Shown piece after piece: positions 1 to 7,349 of a stretch of DNA of 64,000 bases; position 1 is the stretch's first letter, and each line of letters starts with the position of its first letter. The stretch covers positions 124,001 through 188,000 of the forward strand of contig NZ_PGGM01000006.1 of the NCBI RefSeq assembly GCF_003010965.1. Direction: 5' to 3'. The notes under the pieces were generated by a model. The model saw only the letters and a program-made list of their open reading frames with translations, did no database searches and was not told the origin of the DNA. The translations under genes were made by a program, and so were the position numbers. This DNA comes from Phyllobacterium sophorae (lineage in GTDB: Bacteria; Pseudomonadota; Alphaproteobacteria; Rhizobiales; Rhizobiaceae).

Positions 1-497
1 AACCCGTCAGCCTTGAGCGGAGTTGTTTCGACACCCGTGAATGGCCCTTTGCCGTAACGTATCGCCACGTCGATCTCGCCCGGCTGCAGCCTCACGATCG
101 TTTCGGACGCATGCAGGCGGAGGTCGAGTTCCGGAAGAACCCGCCGGATTTCACCGAGGCGCGGGACCAGCCAATGGCTCAGAAATGCCGTGGTTGCAGA
201 AAGGGTCAATGCCCTCGAATTCTGGATTTCACGAAGCCGGACGACGGATTGCCGGATTTCGGAGAATCCCGACACGGTCGCTTCGTATAGTTCCCTGCCT
301 TTTGATGTGAGACTTACATTGCGTGGTGATCGGTCGAGCACGCGTACTCCCAGATATTCCTCAAGCTGACGGATCTGATGACTAATAGCCGTGGGTGTGA
401 CGAAGAGCTCTGCAGCCGCCGCTTTAAAGCTGCTGAGCCGGGCGGTGGCCTCGAAGGCCCGCAAAGCCGCCAGAGGTGGCAAATCTGATCCAGCCAT
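1..497 (-). CDS. LysR-type regulator, GcvA-like (3' end outside window)
   Basis: DNA-binding transcriptional regulator; only the N-terminal 165 or so residues lie in the window. The start is the ATG at 497, because the same frame has a stop just upstream (510-512). The N-terminus reads MAGSDLPPLAALRAFEA and is followed by a winged helix-turn-helix with the TPTAISHQIRQLEEYLG recognition segment and the VSLTSKGREL wing, typical of the GcvA branch of LysR regulators. The start of the effector-binding domain follows (FLSHWLVPRLGEI). It is divergent from the PhzF-like gene at 616, the usual LysR arrangement, so it probably controls that gene and itself. The inducer cannot be predicted. Confidence 0.85.
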   Translation of the reverse strand, partial: MAGSDLPPLAALRAFEATARLSSFKAAAAELFVTPTAISHQIRQLEEYLGVRVLDRSPRNVSLTSKGRELYEATVSGFSEIRQSVVRLREIQNSRALTLSATTAFLSHWLVPRLGEIRRVLPELDLRLHASETIVRLQPGEIDVAIRYGKGPFTGVETTPLKADG

Positions 498-615
498 GAT
501 GAATCCAACTCATCGAAAGCATGAGAAATACGATTTTGCCAAGCCAATGTCACCAGCATATTCTGCAGATGCATCAGTAACTTCAGCTCATTTCCTACAA
601 AGGCGCACGCAACTC

Positions 616-1491
616 ATGGTCAATCTTGTCTCAGGTATGGTCGATGTTTTCGCCGACACTCCGTTGAACGGCAATCCTCTTGCCGTGGTCGAAGGGGCCG
701 GCCATCTGGAGGACAGCATACTTCGCCGCATCGCGCGCGAGTTCAACCAGTCGGAAACAACCTTTGTTCTGCAGAGCGATCGAGCCGACTGGAAGCTTCG
801 GTCGTTCACCGCCAGCGGATCGGAGGTATTTGGTGCTGGGCACAATGCTCTCGGTGCCTGGTTATGGCTCGGATACGCCGGACACCTTGGCGATCTGAGT
901 ACACCGAAAACATTCCGGCAAGAGATCGGCGCCGACATATTGCCTATCACGATGGAGACGCGTGGTGGCCGCATCCATGGCCGGATGAAGCAATCGCCGC
1001 TGAAGCTGTCAGCCCCGCTGCGCTCATTGGACGCCTTGGCAGAAGCGCTTGGGCTAACCATTGACGATCTTTTGCTCTCACCGGCGCCACGCGCCGCCGA
1101 CACTGGCGCAAGCCATCTCATGGTCCGCTTGCGCGATCGCCAGGCCGTTGATCGCGCCGAACCTTCTGCAGAAAAGCTCATCCAGGTACTTGGTCCAGCT
1201 TCTGCAGAGGGTTGCTATGTCTATGCATTCGAAACTGCCAATCCAACGATGGCTTACGCTCGCTTCTTCAACCCGGCAAAGGGGCTTTGGGAGGATTCCG
1301 CAACCGGGACAGCGGCAGGACCGTTATGCGCATATTTGGGCTCAATGGGCTTGCTGACAAATGGCAACGAACTGTTGATCGAACAGGGTACCCGGATGGG
1401 ACGGCAAAGTTTTCTGCAGGTAAGACTGGATCCGGACCCCGAACTTTCCGGCTCGGGTGTCGTGGTATTTCGCGGTACGCTGCACCTGTGA
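616..1491 (+). CDS. PhzF-family isomerase/epimerase-like protein
   Basis: 291-residue member of the PhzF family, which has the diaminopimelate-epimerase fold and includes phenazine-pathway isomerases and many proteins of unknown substrate. The N-terminus (VDVFADTPLNGNPLAVV) is diagnostic. The SETTF segment holds the family's catalytic Glu (E47), FGAGHNALGAW gives the conserved Gly-His region, and DSATGTAAGPLCAYL is the C-terminal phosphate/anion-binding motif. An open frame extends back to 391, but that part does not resemble the family, so the ATG at 616 is chosen. It is divergent from a LysR regulator and upstream of a Rid-family gene, suggesting a small-molecule catabolic or detoxification unit. 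Substrate unknown. Confidence 0.85.
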   Translation: MVNLVSGMVDVFADTPLNGNPLAVVEGAGHLEDSILRRIAREFNQSETTFVLQSDRADWKLRSFTASGSEVFGAGHNALGAWLWLGYAGHLGDLSTPKTFRQEIGADILPITMETRGGRIHGRMKQSPLKLSAPLRSLDALAEALGLTIDDLLLSPAPRAADTGASHLMVRLRDRQAVDRAEPSAEKLIQVLGPASAEGCYVYAFETANPTMAYARFFNPAKGLWEDSATGTAAGPLCAYLGSMGLLTNGNELLIEQGTRMGRQSFLQVRLDPDPELSGSGVVVFRGTLHL

Positions 1492-1590
1492 TGAAATGCC
1501 CTGGCGGATACACCGCCCTGGTGTTTCGCAATACCCGAATGCGGGTGGTTTTTTCAGCCATGGCTTTGTGGATTGAAGGGAGTCTGGATC

Positions 1591-1980
1591 ATGCAAGGAG
1601 AACGCATCTTTTCGGGATCGCCTTACGAGGAGAAGGCGGGGTATGCGCGTGCGGCCGTCGCCGGGGGCTGGATATTTGTGTCCGGCACGACAGGCTTCGA
1701 CGCACAGACGAAAGAATTTCCCGCAGATGTCGAAGCTCAGTGCGAAAACTGCTTTCGCAACATCGAAATCGCACTTGAGAGGGCAGGAGCGACGCTCAAG
1801 GATCTCGTCCGGGTTCAGATCTTTGTTACAAGTCAGGAAGAATTCGAGCGGATTATTCCGATCATCCGAAAGCATTGCTACGAGGCCCGGCCAGCCAATA
1901 CGACCGTCTTCGCGCAGCTTGTTGCGCCACACATGCGTGTGGAGGTGGAAGCGATTGCGGTCGCTCCTTCGGGCAAGTAG
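1591..1980 (+). CDS. Rid-family (YjgF/YER057c/UK114) protein, non-archetypal
   Basis: 129-residue small trimeric-fold protein of the Rid family. Start ATG 1591 is favoured over the upstream TTG at 1573 because GAAGGGAG lies at proper spacing before it. Family features are the GWIFVSGTTGFD segment, the helix ECEN-like region around residues 49-56, the LVRVQIFVTS strand and the C-terminal VEVEAIAV strand. True RidA enamine/imine deaminases carry an Arg in a P-A-R-S/T context before the last strand; here the corresponding residues are P-A-N103-T. Deaminase activity is therefore not expected, and the protein fits the Rid4-7 type groups. It lies 99 bp after the PhzF-like gene and may be cotranscribed with it. 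Confidence 0.88.
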   Translation: MQGERIFSGSPYEEKAGYARAAVAGGWIFVSGTTGFDAQTKEFPADVEAQCENCFRNIEIALERAGATLKDLVRVQIFVTSQEEFERIIPIIRKHCYEARPANTTVFAQLVAPHMRVEVEAIAVAPSGK

Positions 1981-2120
1981 CAGGTTCGACATGGCGCTGT
2001 TCGTTGCTGTCGCTAGGCACAAAAACTCGCTGCGCGTCATGGCCGGGTTCGTTTGCGTTGCGCGGCGTATCGCAGTCCTGTATCAGCAAATGACCAAGCC
2101 TCTGCGAGCGCCGATAATCA

Positions 2121-3584
2121 ATGCAAGATCCAATAGACTCCGAAGCCCATGTCGAAACATTCGATCTCGCACCAATCTCGCTTTGGCTCGAGGATTTCAG
2201 CAAGGTCCGAAAGCTGTTCGATACCTGGCGGCAGTCAGGCATTACGGATATCAAGGCTTATTTGAGCGAGAATGAAAATCGCATCAAGCAATGCTCCAGC
2301 CTCATCCGCGTCATCAAGGTCAATAAGAGAACACTATCTCTTTTCGAGGCCACCGATGTCGATCATCTCACACAAAATCTTGGATCGATTTTTCGCGGGG
2401 ATATGCTCCAGTCGCACATCCAGGAACTCTCGGCGCTTTGGAATGGCGATACCGAATTCTCAAGCGATACCGTAAACTATACTTTGTCGGGACGGCGGCT
2501 GGATATTCAGCTGCGCGGTACGGTTCTGCCAGGATATGAAAACTCCTGGGAAAGAGTGCTGATCTCCATCGAGGACGTTACTGAACGCGAAGACGCCCGG
2601 CGAGAACAGGTAGAGAGCAAGCGCTACGCTGAGGGGCTGTTCGAGCACTCTCCGGTGTCGCTCTGGGTAGAGGATTTCAGCCGGATCAAACGCTTGCTCG
2701 ATGAAGTGCGGGAGCGGGGCATCACCGATTTTCGGGTGTTCACCGATGTGCATCCGGAATTCGTGCGCCAGTGTGCCAGCGAAATCCGCGTCATCGATGT
2801 CAACCGCGAAACGTTGAAGCTGTTTCTCGCGGCGGACAAGCTCACCCTGTTGCGGCGCCTCCCTGAGATTTTCAGGGACGAGATGAACGCACATTTCCGG
2901 GAGCAGTTGATCGACCTGTGGAACGGTAACCTGTTTCATCAGCGGGAGACGGTCAATTATGCGCTCGATGGCACGGAGCGCCATGTGCTGCTGCAGTTTT
3001 CAGTCCTGCCGGGCCATCAGGACGACTGGGCGTTGGTGCAGATCTCGCTCACCGACATCACGGCCCGCAAAAAGGCCGAAGCCTATCTTGAGTATCTCGG
3101 CAAGCATGATGTTCTGACGAAGCTATACAATCGCGCATTCTACGTCGATGAGTTGAACAGGCTCGAACGCCGCGAGTTTCATCCCGTCTCGATTGTCATA
3201 CTCGATCTGAACGGACTGAAAATGACCAATGATCAATGGGGCCATGCTGTCGGCGATGGTCTGCTGCGGCGGGTAGGGGAAGTTCTCGGGGAGGCAGTCA
3301 AACCACCATGCTATGCGGCCCGGATCGGCGGAGACGAATTTGCTGTTCTCCTGCCTTCGATCGACGAGCTGGGTGCGGCGAGCCTGGTTGAGGAAATTCG
3401 GAGCCTGGTTGAAATCAACAATCAGTATTATTCGAACATACCGCTGAATATCTCCGTCGGATGGGCAACCAGCACCATTGGCGAAAAAATGGAAGCTGTA
3501 GCCAAGCGCGCGGATCTACTGATGTATGAGGACAAGCGCTCGCATTATTCGGCGACCGGCAAGGCGAACGCCAAGGACAAGTAG
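2121..3584 (+). CDS. Diguanylate cyclase with tandem duplicated sensor domain
   Basis: 487 residues. Two PAS-like sensor domains at about 15-156 and 175-316 are copies of each other at an exact 160-residue offset (LWLEDFSKVRKLF versus LWVEDFSRIKRLL; ITD, VNYxL and VLPG recur in register). Each ends in a D[VI]T segment typical of a PAS-to-output linker. The C-terminal GGDEF domain (about 325-480) has an intact GGDEF at 403-407 plus the DLNGLKMTND substrate region, so it should make cyclic di-GMP. The inhibitory I-site RxxD that normally sits five residues before GGDEF reads KPPC here, so I-site product inhibition is probably absent. No membrane segment is visible, so it is likely cytosolic. 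No EAL domain follows. The signal sensed is unknown. Confidence 0.9.
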   Translation: MQDPIDSEAHVETFDLAPISLWLEDFSKVRKLFDTWRQSGITDIKAYLSENENRIKQCSSLIRVIKVNKRTLSLFEATDVDHLTQNLGSIFRGDMLQSHIQELSALWNGDTEFSSDTVNYTLSGRRLDIQLRGTVLPGYENSWERVLISIEDVTEREDARREQVESKRYAEGLFEHSPVSLWVEDFSRIKRLLDEVRERGITDFRVFTDVHPEFVRQCASEIRVIDVNRETLKLFLAADKLTLLRRLPEIFRDEMNAHFREQLIDLWNGNLFHQRETVNYALDGTERHVLLQFSVLPGHQDDWALVQISLTDITARKKAEAYLEYLGKHDVLTKLYNRAFYVDELNRLERREFHPVSIVILDLNGLKMTNDQWGHAVGDGLLRRVGEVLGEAVKPPCYAARIGGDEFAVLLPSIDELGAASLVEEIRSLVEINNQYYSNIPLNISVGWATSTIGEKMEAVAKRADLLMYEDKRSHYSATGKANAKDK

Positions 3585-3876
3585 CGGCGCAACGCTGAAG
3601 CACTCCATTGCAAGGACGATTCCCATCACAAGGCGATACTCCTTGTACGCAAGTGATACCCAATTGTAATTGTCGCTTTCGTGGGGGGAACCCCATTGGA
3701 CCTGGAATTTCCACTCGTAACGACGGTTGGCTCTTATATGCCGGCAACGAGACGCGATGTCTGGAAAAGGCAGAAAATCATGGAGCGTTTTGAAGCAGCG
3801 CCGACAGTTTTTGAACAGAGTTAACGACGTACTATCAACAGGTTAGTCGTAATTTTCCGCAAACGGGTCTGGCCGC
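3585..3876. other. Intergenic region, no supported gene
   Basis: Between the diguanylate cyclase stop and the DUF982 promoter. Short open frames exist but lack ribosome-binding sites and protein-like composition. No strong hairpin was seen. Confidence 0.5.
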
Positions 3877-3901
3877 GGAACAACTGTCATCTTGCAACGT
3901 T
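3877..3901 (+). promoter_or_regulatory. EcfG (general stress sigma) promoter, perfect match
   Basis: GGAAC at 3877-3881, 16-nt spacer, CGTT at 3898-3901. This matches the rhizobial EcfG/RpoE2 consensus GGAAC-N16/17-CGTT exactly. It lies immediately before the DUF982 gene, whose ATG is only 10 nt after the -10 element, implying a very short or absent leader. Confidence 0.7.
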
Positions 3902-3911
3902 ACTGTGCACT

Positions 3912-4199
3912 ATGACCACGCAGTTCCCACGCATCACAATTGAAACGCAGCCCGGCGGAAAGCCCCGAAACATCGGTTCAGTTCCTGAGGCGGCCGAATG
4001 TTTGTTGATGAGCTGGCCAATCCACGACGGAGCGAAACTCAAGGCTGCCAGGCAGAAATGCCTTGATGCGCTGGACGGCAAGGTAACAGTGAGCGAGTGC
4101 CGGTCGGCCTTTATCGAAGCAGCCAAGGAAGCTCGCATTTTCGTTGACTATCCGTCGGCACAGCTGCAATCTCGGCTGCATGGCCTACGTGGTTCGTAA
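3912..4199 (+). CDS. DUF982 family protein
   Basis: 95 residues, no signal peptide or membrane segment. It matches the DUF982 pattern, a small family greatly expanded in Rhizobiales and of unknown function: a short N-terminal strand region, a central IGSVPEAAECLLMSWP segment and a C-terminal helical AFIEAAKEA segment. There is no clear Shine-Dalgarno before the ATG at 3912, and a perfect EcfG-type promoter ends 10 nt upstream. The message is thus probably nearly leaderless and induced by general stress. It is single, with tRNA-Pro downstream on the same strand. Confidence 0.8.
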   Translation: MTTQFPRITIETQPGGKPRNIGSVPEAAECLLMSWPIHDGAKLKAARQKCLDALDGKVTVSECRSAFIEAAKEARIFVDYPSAQLQSRLHGLRGS

Positions 4200-4342
4200 G
4201 GCAACCGCACCAGTTTCCGCTCGACTTTTGCTGGCGAACGTTCCGTTCGCAAAACCATTTGTTCCTTTTTTCACCTTTTCCTGTTTTGAGCTATTGCTTT
4301 CCGGGAACGAAGACTCTAGGGACATCAGCGTTCAAGTCGGAA

Positions 4343-4419
<77 letters not shown>

Positions 4420-4492
4420 CTTCAAAAAAGATGCTGCTGGAGTTCATCAAAAGCCTGTAATATATGCGAATTGCAGACAAAGGGATTCTTCC

Positions 4493-4798
4493 ATGGCAGC
4501 ACGTATCTACCGCCCAGCAAAAACCGCAATGCAGTCCGGCAAGGCCAAGGCCGATACCTGGACACTTGAATTCGAGCCGGAACAGCCACGCAAGGTTGAA
4601 CCGTTGATGGGCTATACCTCGTCGCGTGATATGAAGAGCCAGATTCGCCTTACGTTTGAAACGAAGGAAGAGGCTATCGCCTACGCACAGAAAAACGGCA
4701 TTGCCTATACGGTGTACGAACCCAAGGAAACGCGGCGGCGCGTGGTTTCGTATTCGGAAAACTTCCGATTCGACCGCAAGCAGCCCTGGACACATTGA
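4493..4798 (+). CDS. NDUFS4-like complex I accessory protein (ETC complex I subunit)
   Basis: 101 residues, the usual size for the alphaproteobacterial homologue of mitochondrial NDUFS4, an accessory subunit at the peripheral arm of NADH:ubiquinone oxidoreductase. Diagnostic parts are the N-terminal ARIYRPAKTAMQSGKA, the WTLEFEPEQPRKVEPLMGYTSS core, FETKEEAIAYAQKNGIAY and the C-terminal YSENFRFDRKQPWTH. ATG 4493 is preceded by AAAGGGA at good spacing. It sits alone between two tRNA genes, away from any nuo operon, as is common for this subunit. Confidence 0.92.
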   Translation: MAARIYRPAKTAMQSGKAKADTWTLEFEPEQPRKVEPLMGYTSSRDMKSQIRLTFETKEEAIAYAQKNGIAYTVYEPKETRRRVVSYSENFRFDRKQPWTH

Positions 4799-4845
4799 TT
4801 TTACAGAATTTTGCAATTTACCGGCGAAGTTCCGGAAAACAAAAT

Positions 4846-4922
4846 GGTCCCGTAGCTCAGCTGGATAGAGCACCGGCCTTCTAAGCCGACGGTCACTGGT
4901 TCGAATCCAGTCGGGATCGCCA
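4846..4922 (+). tRNA. tRNA-Arg (TCT)
   Basis: 77 nt with encoded CCA. Acceptor GGTCCCG pairs with CGGGATC (one G-U). Anticodon loop CTTCTAA gives anticodon TCT. T-arm ACTGG-TTCGAAT-CCAGT. Its 3' half recurs in degenerate form at 7301-7349, marking it as the likely integration site of the decayed island that follows. Confidence 0.97.
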
Positions 4923-5273
4923 CCTTTTCAATAGCTTAGCTGCGGTGAAATCCAAAAGTTCAGACTCGGGTCCGAGTGGAGTTTAGACTTTTCGGCCCCA
5001 TTTGTTCTGCTTCGTTGCTCTGTCTGACGCTTTCCGAATCGACCGGTTGGTATTTCTTGTGAATGGCGTTCGCGCCCGAAATGTTGTTTGCCATCTTTGC
5101 AGCTGTCGTGGGTGGAGTAGCCTCGCCGGCGTTGGCCCCGGTCAAACCCACCTCGAGCAACAGCTTGAGGCAGACGGAGATTTATCTCCCAAAAATGTCT
5201 CTCTCTGCATCCTTTGACAGTTGATCGCGTTCTGCACAGATTACAGTATGGTCTTCGACAGGGAGGGCGAGTG
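4923..5273. other. Spacer at the left end of the island, no supported gene
   Basis: About 350 bp between tRNA-Arg and the VOC-fold gene. A 66-codon minus-strand frame at 4960-5160 has no recognisable motif and no convincing ribosome-binding site; it may be debris from the inserted element. Confidence 0.4.
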
Positions 5274-5753
5274 ATGTCAATTGCCAAGAACACGATCTGC
5301 GTATGGTACGACAAGGACGCCGAGGCAGCAGCCAGGTTTTACGCTGAGACTTTTCCAGACAGCTCTGTAAGTGCTGTCCACCGGGCGCCCAGCGACTACC
5401 CATCCGGCAAGAAGGGCGACGTGCTTACGGTTGAATTCACCGTTGCAGGTATCCCATGCATCGGCCTCAACGGTGGGCCAACCTTCAAACATAACGAGGC
5501 GTTCTCATTCCAGATCGCCACCGATGACCAGCAAGAGACTGACCGTTACTGGAATGCCATAGTCGGCAACGGCGGCCAGGAAAGTGCATGCGGTTGGTGC
5601 AAGGACAAATGGGGCGTCTCTTGGCAAATCACGCCGCGCGTGCTGAGCGAAGCGATGGCTGCTGGTGGCGATGAAGCAAAACGCGCTTTTGAGGCGATGA
5701 TGGATATGAAGAAGATCGATGTCGCTGCTATCGAGGCTGCGCGGCGCGGCTGA
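5274..5753 (+). CDS. VOC-fold PhnB-like protein (3-demethylubiquinone methyltransferase-type domain)
   Basis: 159-residue protein of the PhnB-like vicinal-oxygen-chelate group, often labelled 3-demethylubiquinone-9 3-methyltransferase domain although methyltransferase activity is not established for it. Visible features are the N-terminal TICVWYDKDAEAAARFYAETF strand-helix unit, the FNGGP-like GLNGGPTFKHNEAFSFQI segment, GWCKDKWGVSWQITP and the C-terminal RAFEAMMDMKKIDVAAIEAA helix. The start at ATG 5274 follows a GGGAGGG ribosome-binding site; an in-frame extension to 5214 is not needed. It is the only intact gene in the putative island. Substrate unknown. Confidence 0.88.
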   Translation: MSIAKNTICVWYDKDAEAAARFYAETFPDSSVSAVHRAPSDYPSGKKGDVLTVEFTVAGIPCIGLNGGPTFKHNEAFSFQIATDDQQETDRYWNAIVGNGGQESACGWCKDKWGVSWQITPRVLSEAMAAGGDEAKRAFEAMMDMKKIDVAAIEAARRG

Positions 5754-5820
5754 GTTCCATTGTTGGTCTATCAAGTTCTAGGGTTTCCAACATGGAAAGC
5801 GATGCACAAAATTCCGTTTG

Positions 5821-5890
5821 GGGGAGTGGAGCTGGTCTGGTAGCCCGCTCGGCAGATGACCAAGAGGTCGCAGGTCTTGCGTTACTCCGC
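5821..5890 (+). pseudogene. Degenerate tRNA-like sequence
   Basis: Elements of a tRNA are recognisable: GGAGTGGAGC-type 5' acceptor/D-arm start, CTGGTAGCCCGC D-loop, an anticodon-like stem CTCGG/CCAAG (one mismatch) around loop CAGATGA, then AGGTCGCAGG leading to a truncated T-arm and ACTCCGCC that could pair with the start. Position 33 is not T and the T-arm is broken, so it should not be functional. It resembles an eroded initiator-Met or Pro tRNA. Confidence 0.4.
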
Positions 5891-6545
5891 CTTGAAAGCG
5901 AGCCCCACAACGAATGTGTACGGCAGGCGCGAATAACCTTCGCGGACGTGTAGATCGACGGTGTTGAATACCTTGCCTAGCCATGGCGCTCGTTCCTGCT
6001 GCCAGCAGCAGGGCGCCGAGTGCAAACTGCCGGTGATAGTAAAGGCGGACGAGACCCTCGGTGGCCAGGGGAAGCCAAGCCGCAGCCGCGATAAAGGTCG
6101 GGAAGTTAGAAATCGTATAGGTATTCGGGAGGGTCGCGGCGATGGCTGCGCCGCCAATTGAGGCGACAAGGCCTGCTCCGGTCGCTCTAATGAGGCTCGT
6201 CATTGTGATCGAGAAGATCGCGACATGAACGATCACGATGATGTCAGTAGCCTGTGCGGCGGCCGTGGCCGAGCAGAAGTCGAGCCAGCCGAAAAGATAG
6301 AACGGATAGTAGGGAGCTACGTGCGGATTGTAGTTAAGTGCTTCGAAGGTCGACCAGTTCATCAACGGCGACACGCCCGCCATCACACTGCGTGAGATAT
6401 CGCAGAACAGTGGTCCGGTCAGATAGATCGTGTCACCGAACGGTGAGATGGACCAATGCGCTGAAAGGTACGGTGCATAGAGCGCGATGGCACCGCCAAG
6501 GGCGGCGGCAACCAGAAGGATTTGAGTAAGTTCAGGCCGTTTCAT
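5882..6545 (-). pseudogene. Truncated, frame-switched polytopic membrane protein remnant
   Basis: From ATG 6545 (MKRPELTQILLVAAALGG) about 190 residues read like the N-terminal part of a polytopic membrane protein of the YfhO/GT-C type: an initial membrane helix, a periplasmic loop with WSTFEALNYNPHVAPYYPF, and several further hydrophobic helices (IIVIVHVAIFSITMTSL, GALLLAAGTSA). Around 5990 the sensible reading shifts to another frame, which gives LGKVFNTVDLHVREGYSRL then YTFVVGLAFKAE and a stop at 5882. Intact relatives are several hundred residues longer, so most of the gene is missing. The tail may belong to an unrelated protein. Not expected to be functional. Confidence 0.55.
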
Positions 6546-6911
6546 CTTGCACCGGTGTGTCGACGATGAGCGCGACGTGTTGCCGAGCCCTTGAGAGGGA
6601 TGCAACGCCGGAAATCGGCGTCTAATGAGACATGTGAATTGGGAAGGCAAGTGAACACTCTAATAGGGAAATCCACCACTCGTGAATTTCACTATTGTTG
6701 TTTTCGTCCCAAGCCCACCATTGACCATGCTTTTCATCAACCCCGCTGTGATCTTGTTCAGCCAGGATCGCTTCAAACGCAGGCCCGTGGTGCTCGCGTT
6801 CAACATATCCATATGGCAAGAATCATCCCTCAGAACGTCGCCTCTGCTGTTCTGCACGCTCTGCTTGATCAGAAACATCTTTCATCCCAAATCCTGACTG
6901 ACGGTCGCCAT
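6546..6911. other. Island interior, no supported gene
   Basis: Non-coding or eroded sequence. A 65-codon minus-strand frame (6622-6819) has a protein-like composition (EHHGPAFEAIL, QWWAWDENNN) but no identifiable family and no clear start, so it is not called. Confidence 0.35.
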
Positions 6912-7283
6912 ATGATCATGTCTCGCCCGACGCCACCAGAGACCATCACGTCGATTAATGCGACAATGACAGTCTTGCCCGCTTTCGAATTGGCAGGATG
7001 GGCGACAGCAACTTTTTGCGCGGAAGAGGGGAAGCCGTTAAACCCGGATCACTTCCATTTCCGGTCCGCTTCAATCGGGATGCTTTGGTCGCCAACCATC
7101 ATCGGATGGTTCGGCCATGTGCCGGATTTCATCATAACGCTTGATGCCGATCACCCTCAAAATGCTGTGAATGTGGCTCAAGCATATCGGCCTGATCCTT
7201 CGAAAAATTGGGGGGCACGCGCAAAGACGTTCAGACTTTGCCGTTATTGGGCAGGGCTGCCTGCTTTTCTAAATATTCGTTGA
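6912..7283 (+). pseudogene. Phage metallopeptidase-like fragment
   Basis: The frame from the ATG near 6912 contains LNPDHFHFRSASIGMLW and then IIGWFGHVPDFIITLDAD. As I remember the family, these resemble two separate conserved blocks of the putative phage metallopeptidase domain, which normally lie some 40 residues apart and are followed by a zinc-binding HELYH motif. Here the blocks are almost adjacent and no HExxH follows, so an internal deletion and loss of the active site are likely. Its place inside the tRNA-Arg island supports a prophage origin. The family match needs a profile search. Confidence 0.4.
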
Positions 7284-7300
7284 TTTACAATAGGTTGTTA

Positions 7301-7349
7301 CGGCCTTTTAAGCCGCCGGCCACTGGTTTGAACTCAGTCGGGATCGCCT
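7301..7349 (+). repeat. Degenerate copy of tRNA-Arg 3' half (att-like)
   Basis: CGGCCTTTTAAGCCG and the following CACTGGTTTGAACTCAGT plus CGGGATCGCC correspond base for base to the tRNA-Arg at 4846-4922 from the anticodon arm to the acceptor end, with about six substitutions. It is the expected right attachment remnant of an element integrated in that tRNA. The stop codon of the neighbouring SDR gene overlaps its last bases. Confidence 0.75.

Larger units (their letters stand above)
4846..7349. mobile_element. Decayed tRNA-Arg genomic island (inferred)
   Basis: The left end is the intact tRNA-Arg. The right end at 7301-7349 is a copy of the tRNA 3' half (anticodon loop to CGCC) with about six substitutions in 48 nt. 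Between them lie a VOC-fold gene, a tRNA-like remnant, a frame-broken membrane-protein gene and a probable phage metallopeptidase fragment, with little intact coding. This is the layout left when an element integrates in a tRNA 3' end and then erodes. No integrase gene remains, so it is not mobile now. The island reading is an inference. Confidence 0.5.

Noticed and set aside
391-615. N-terminal extension of the PhzF-like protein
   Set aside because: It overlaps the divergent LysR gene start and does not match the PhzF fold.
4304-4336. GGAAC ... CGTT near tRNA-Pro as a fifth EcfG promoter
   Set aside because: The spacer is about 20 nt, too long for the consensus, and it would drive only the tRNA.
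4960-5160. 66-codon minus-strand frame as a gene
   Set aside because: No ribosome-binding site, motif or family resemblance; left as island debris.
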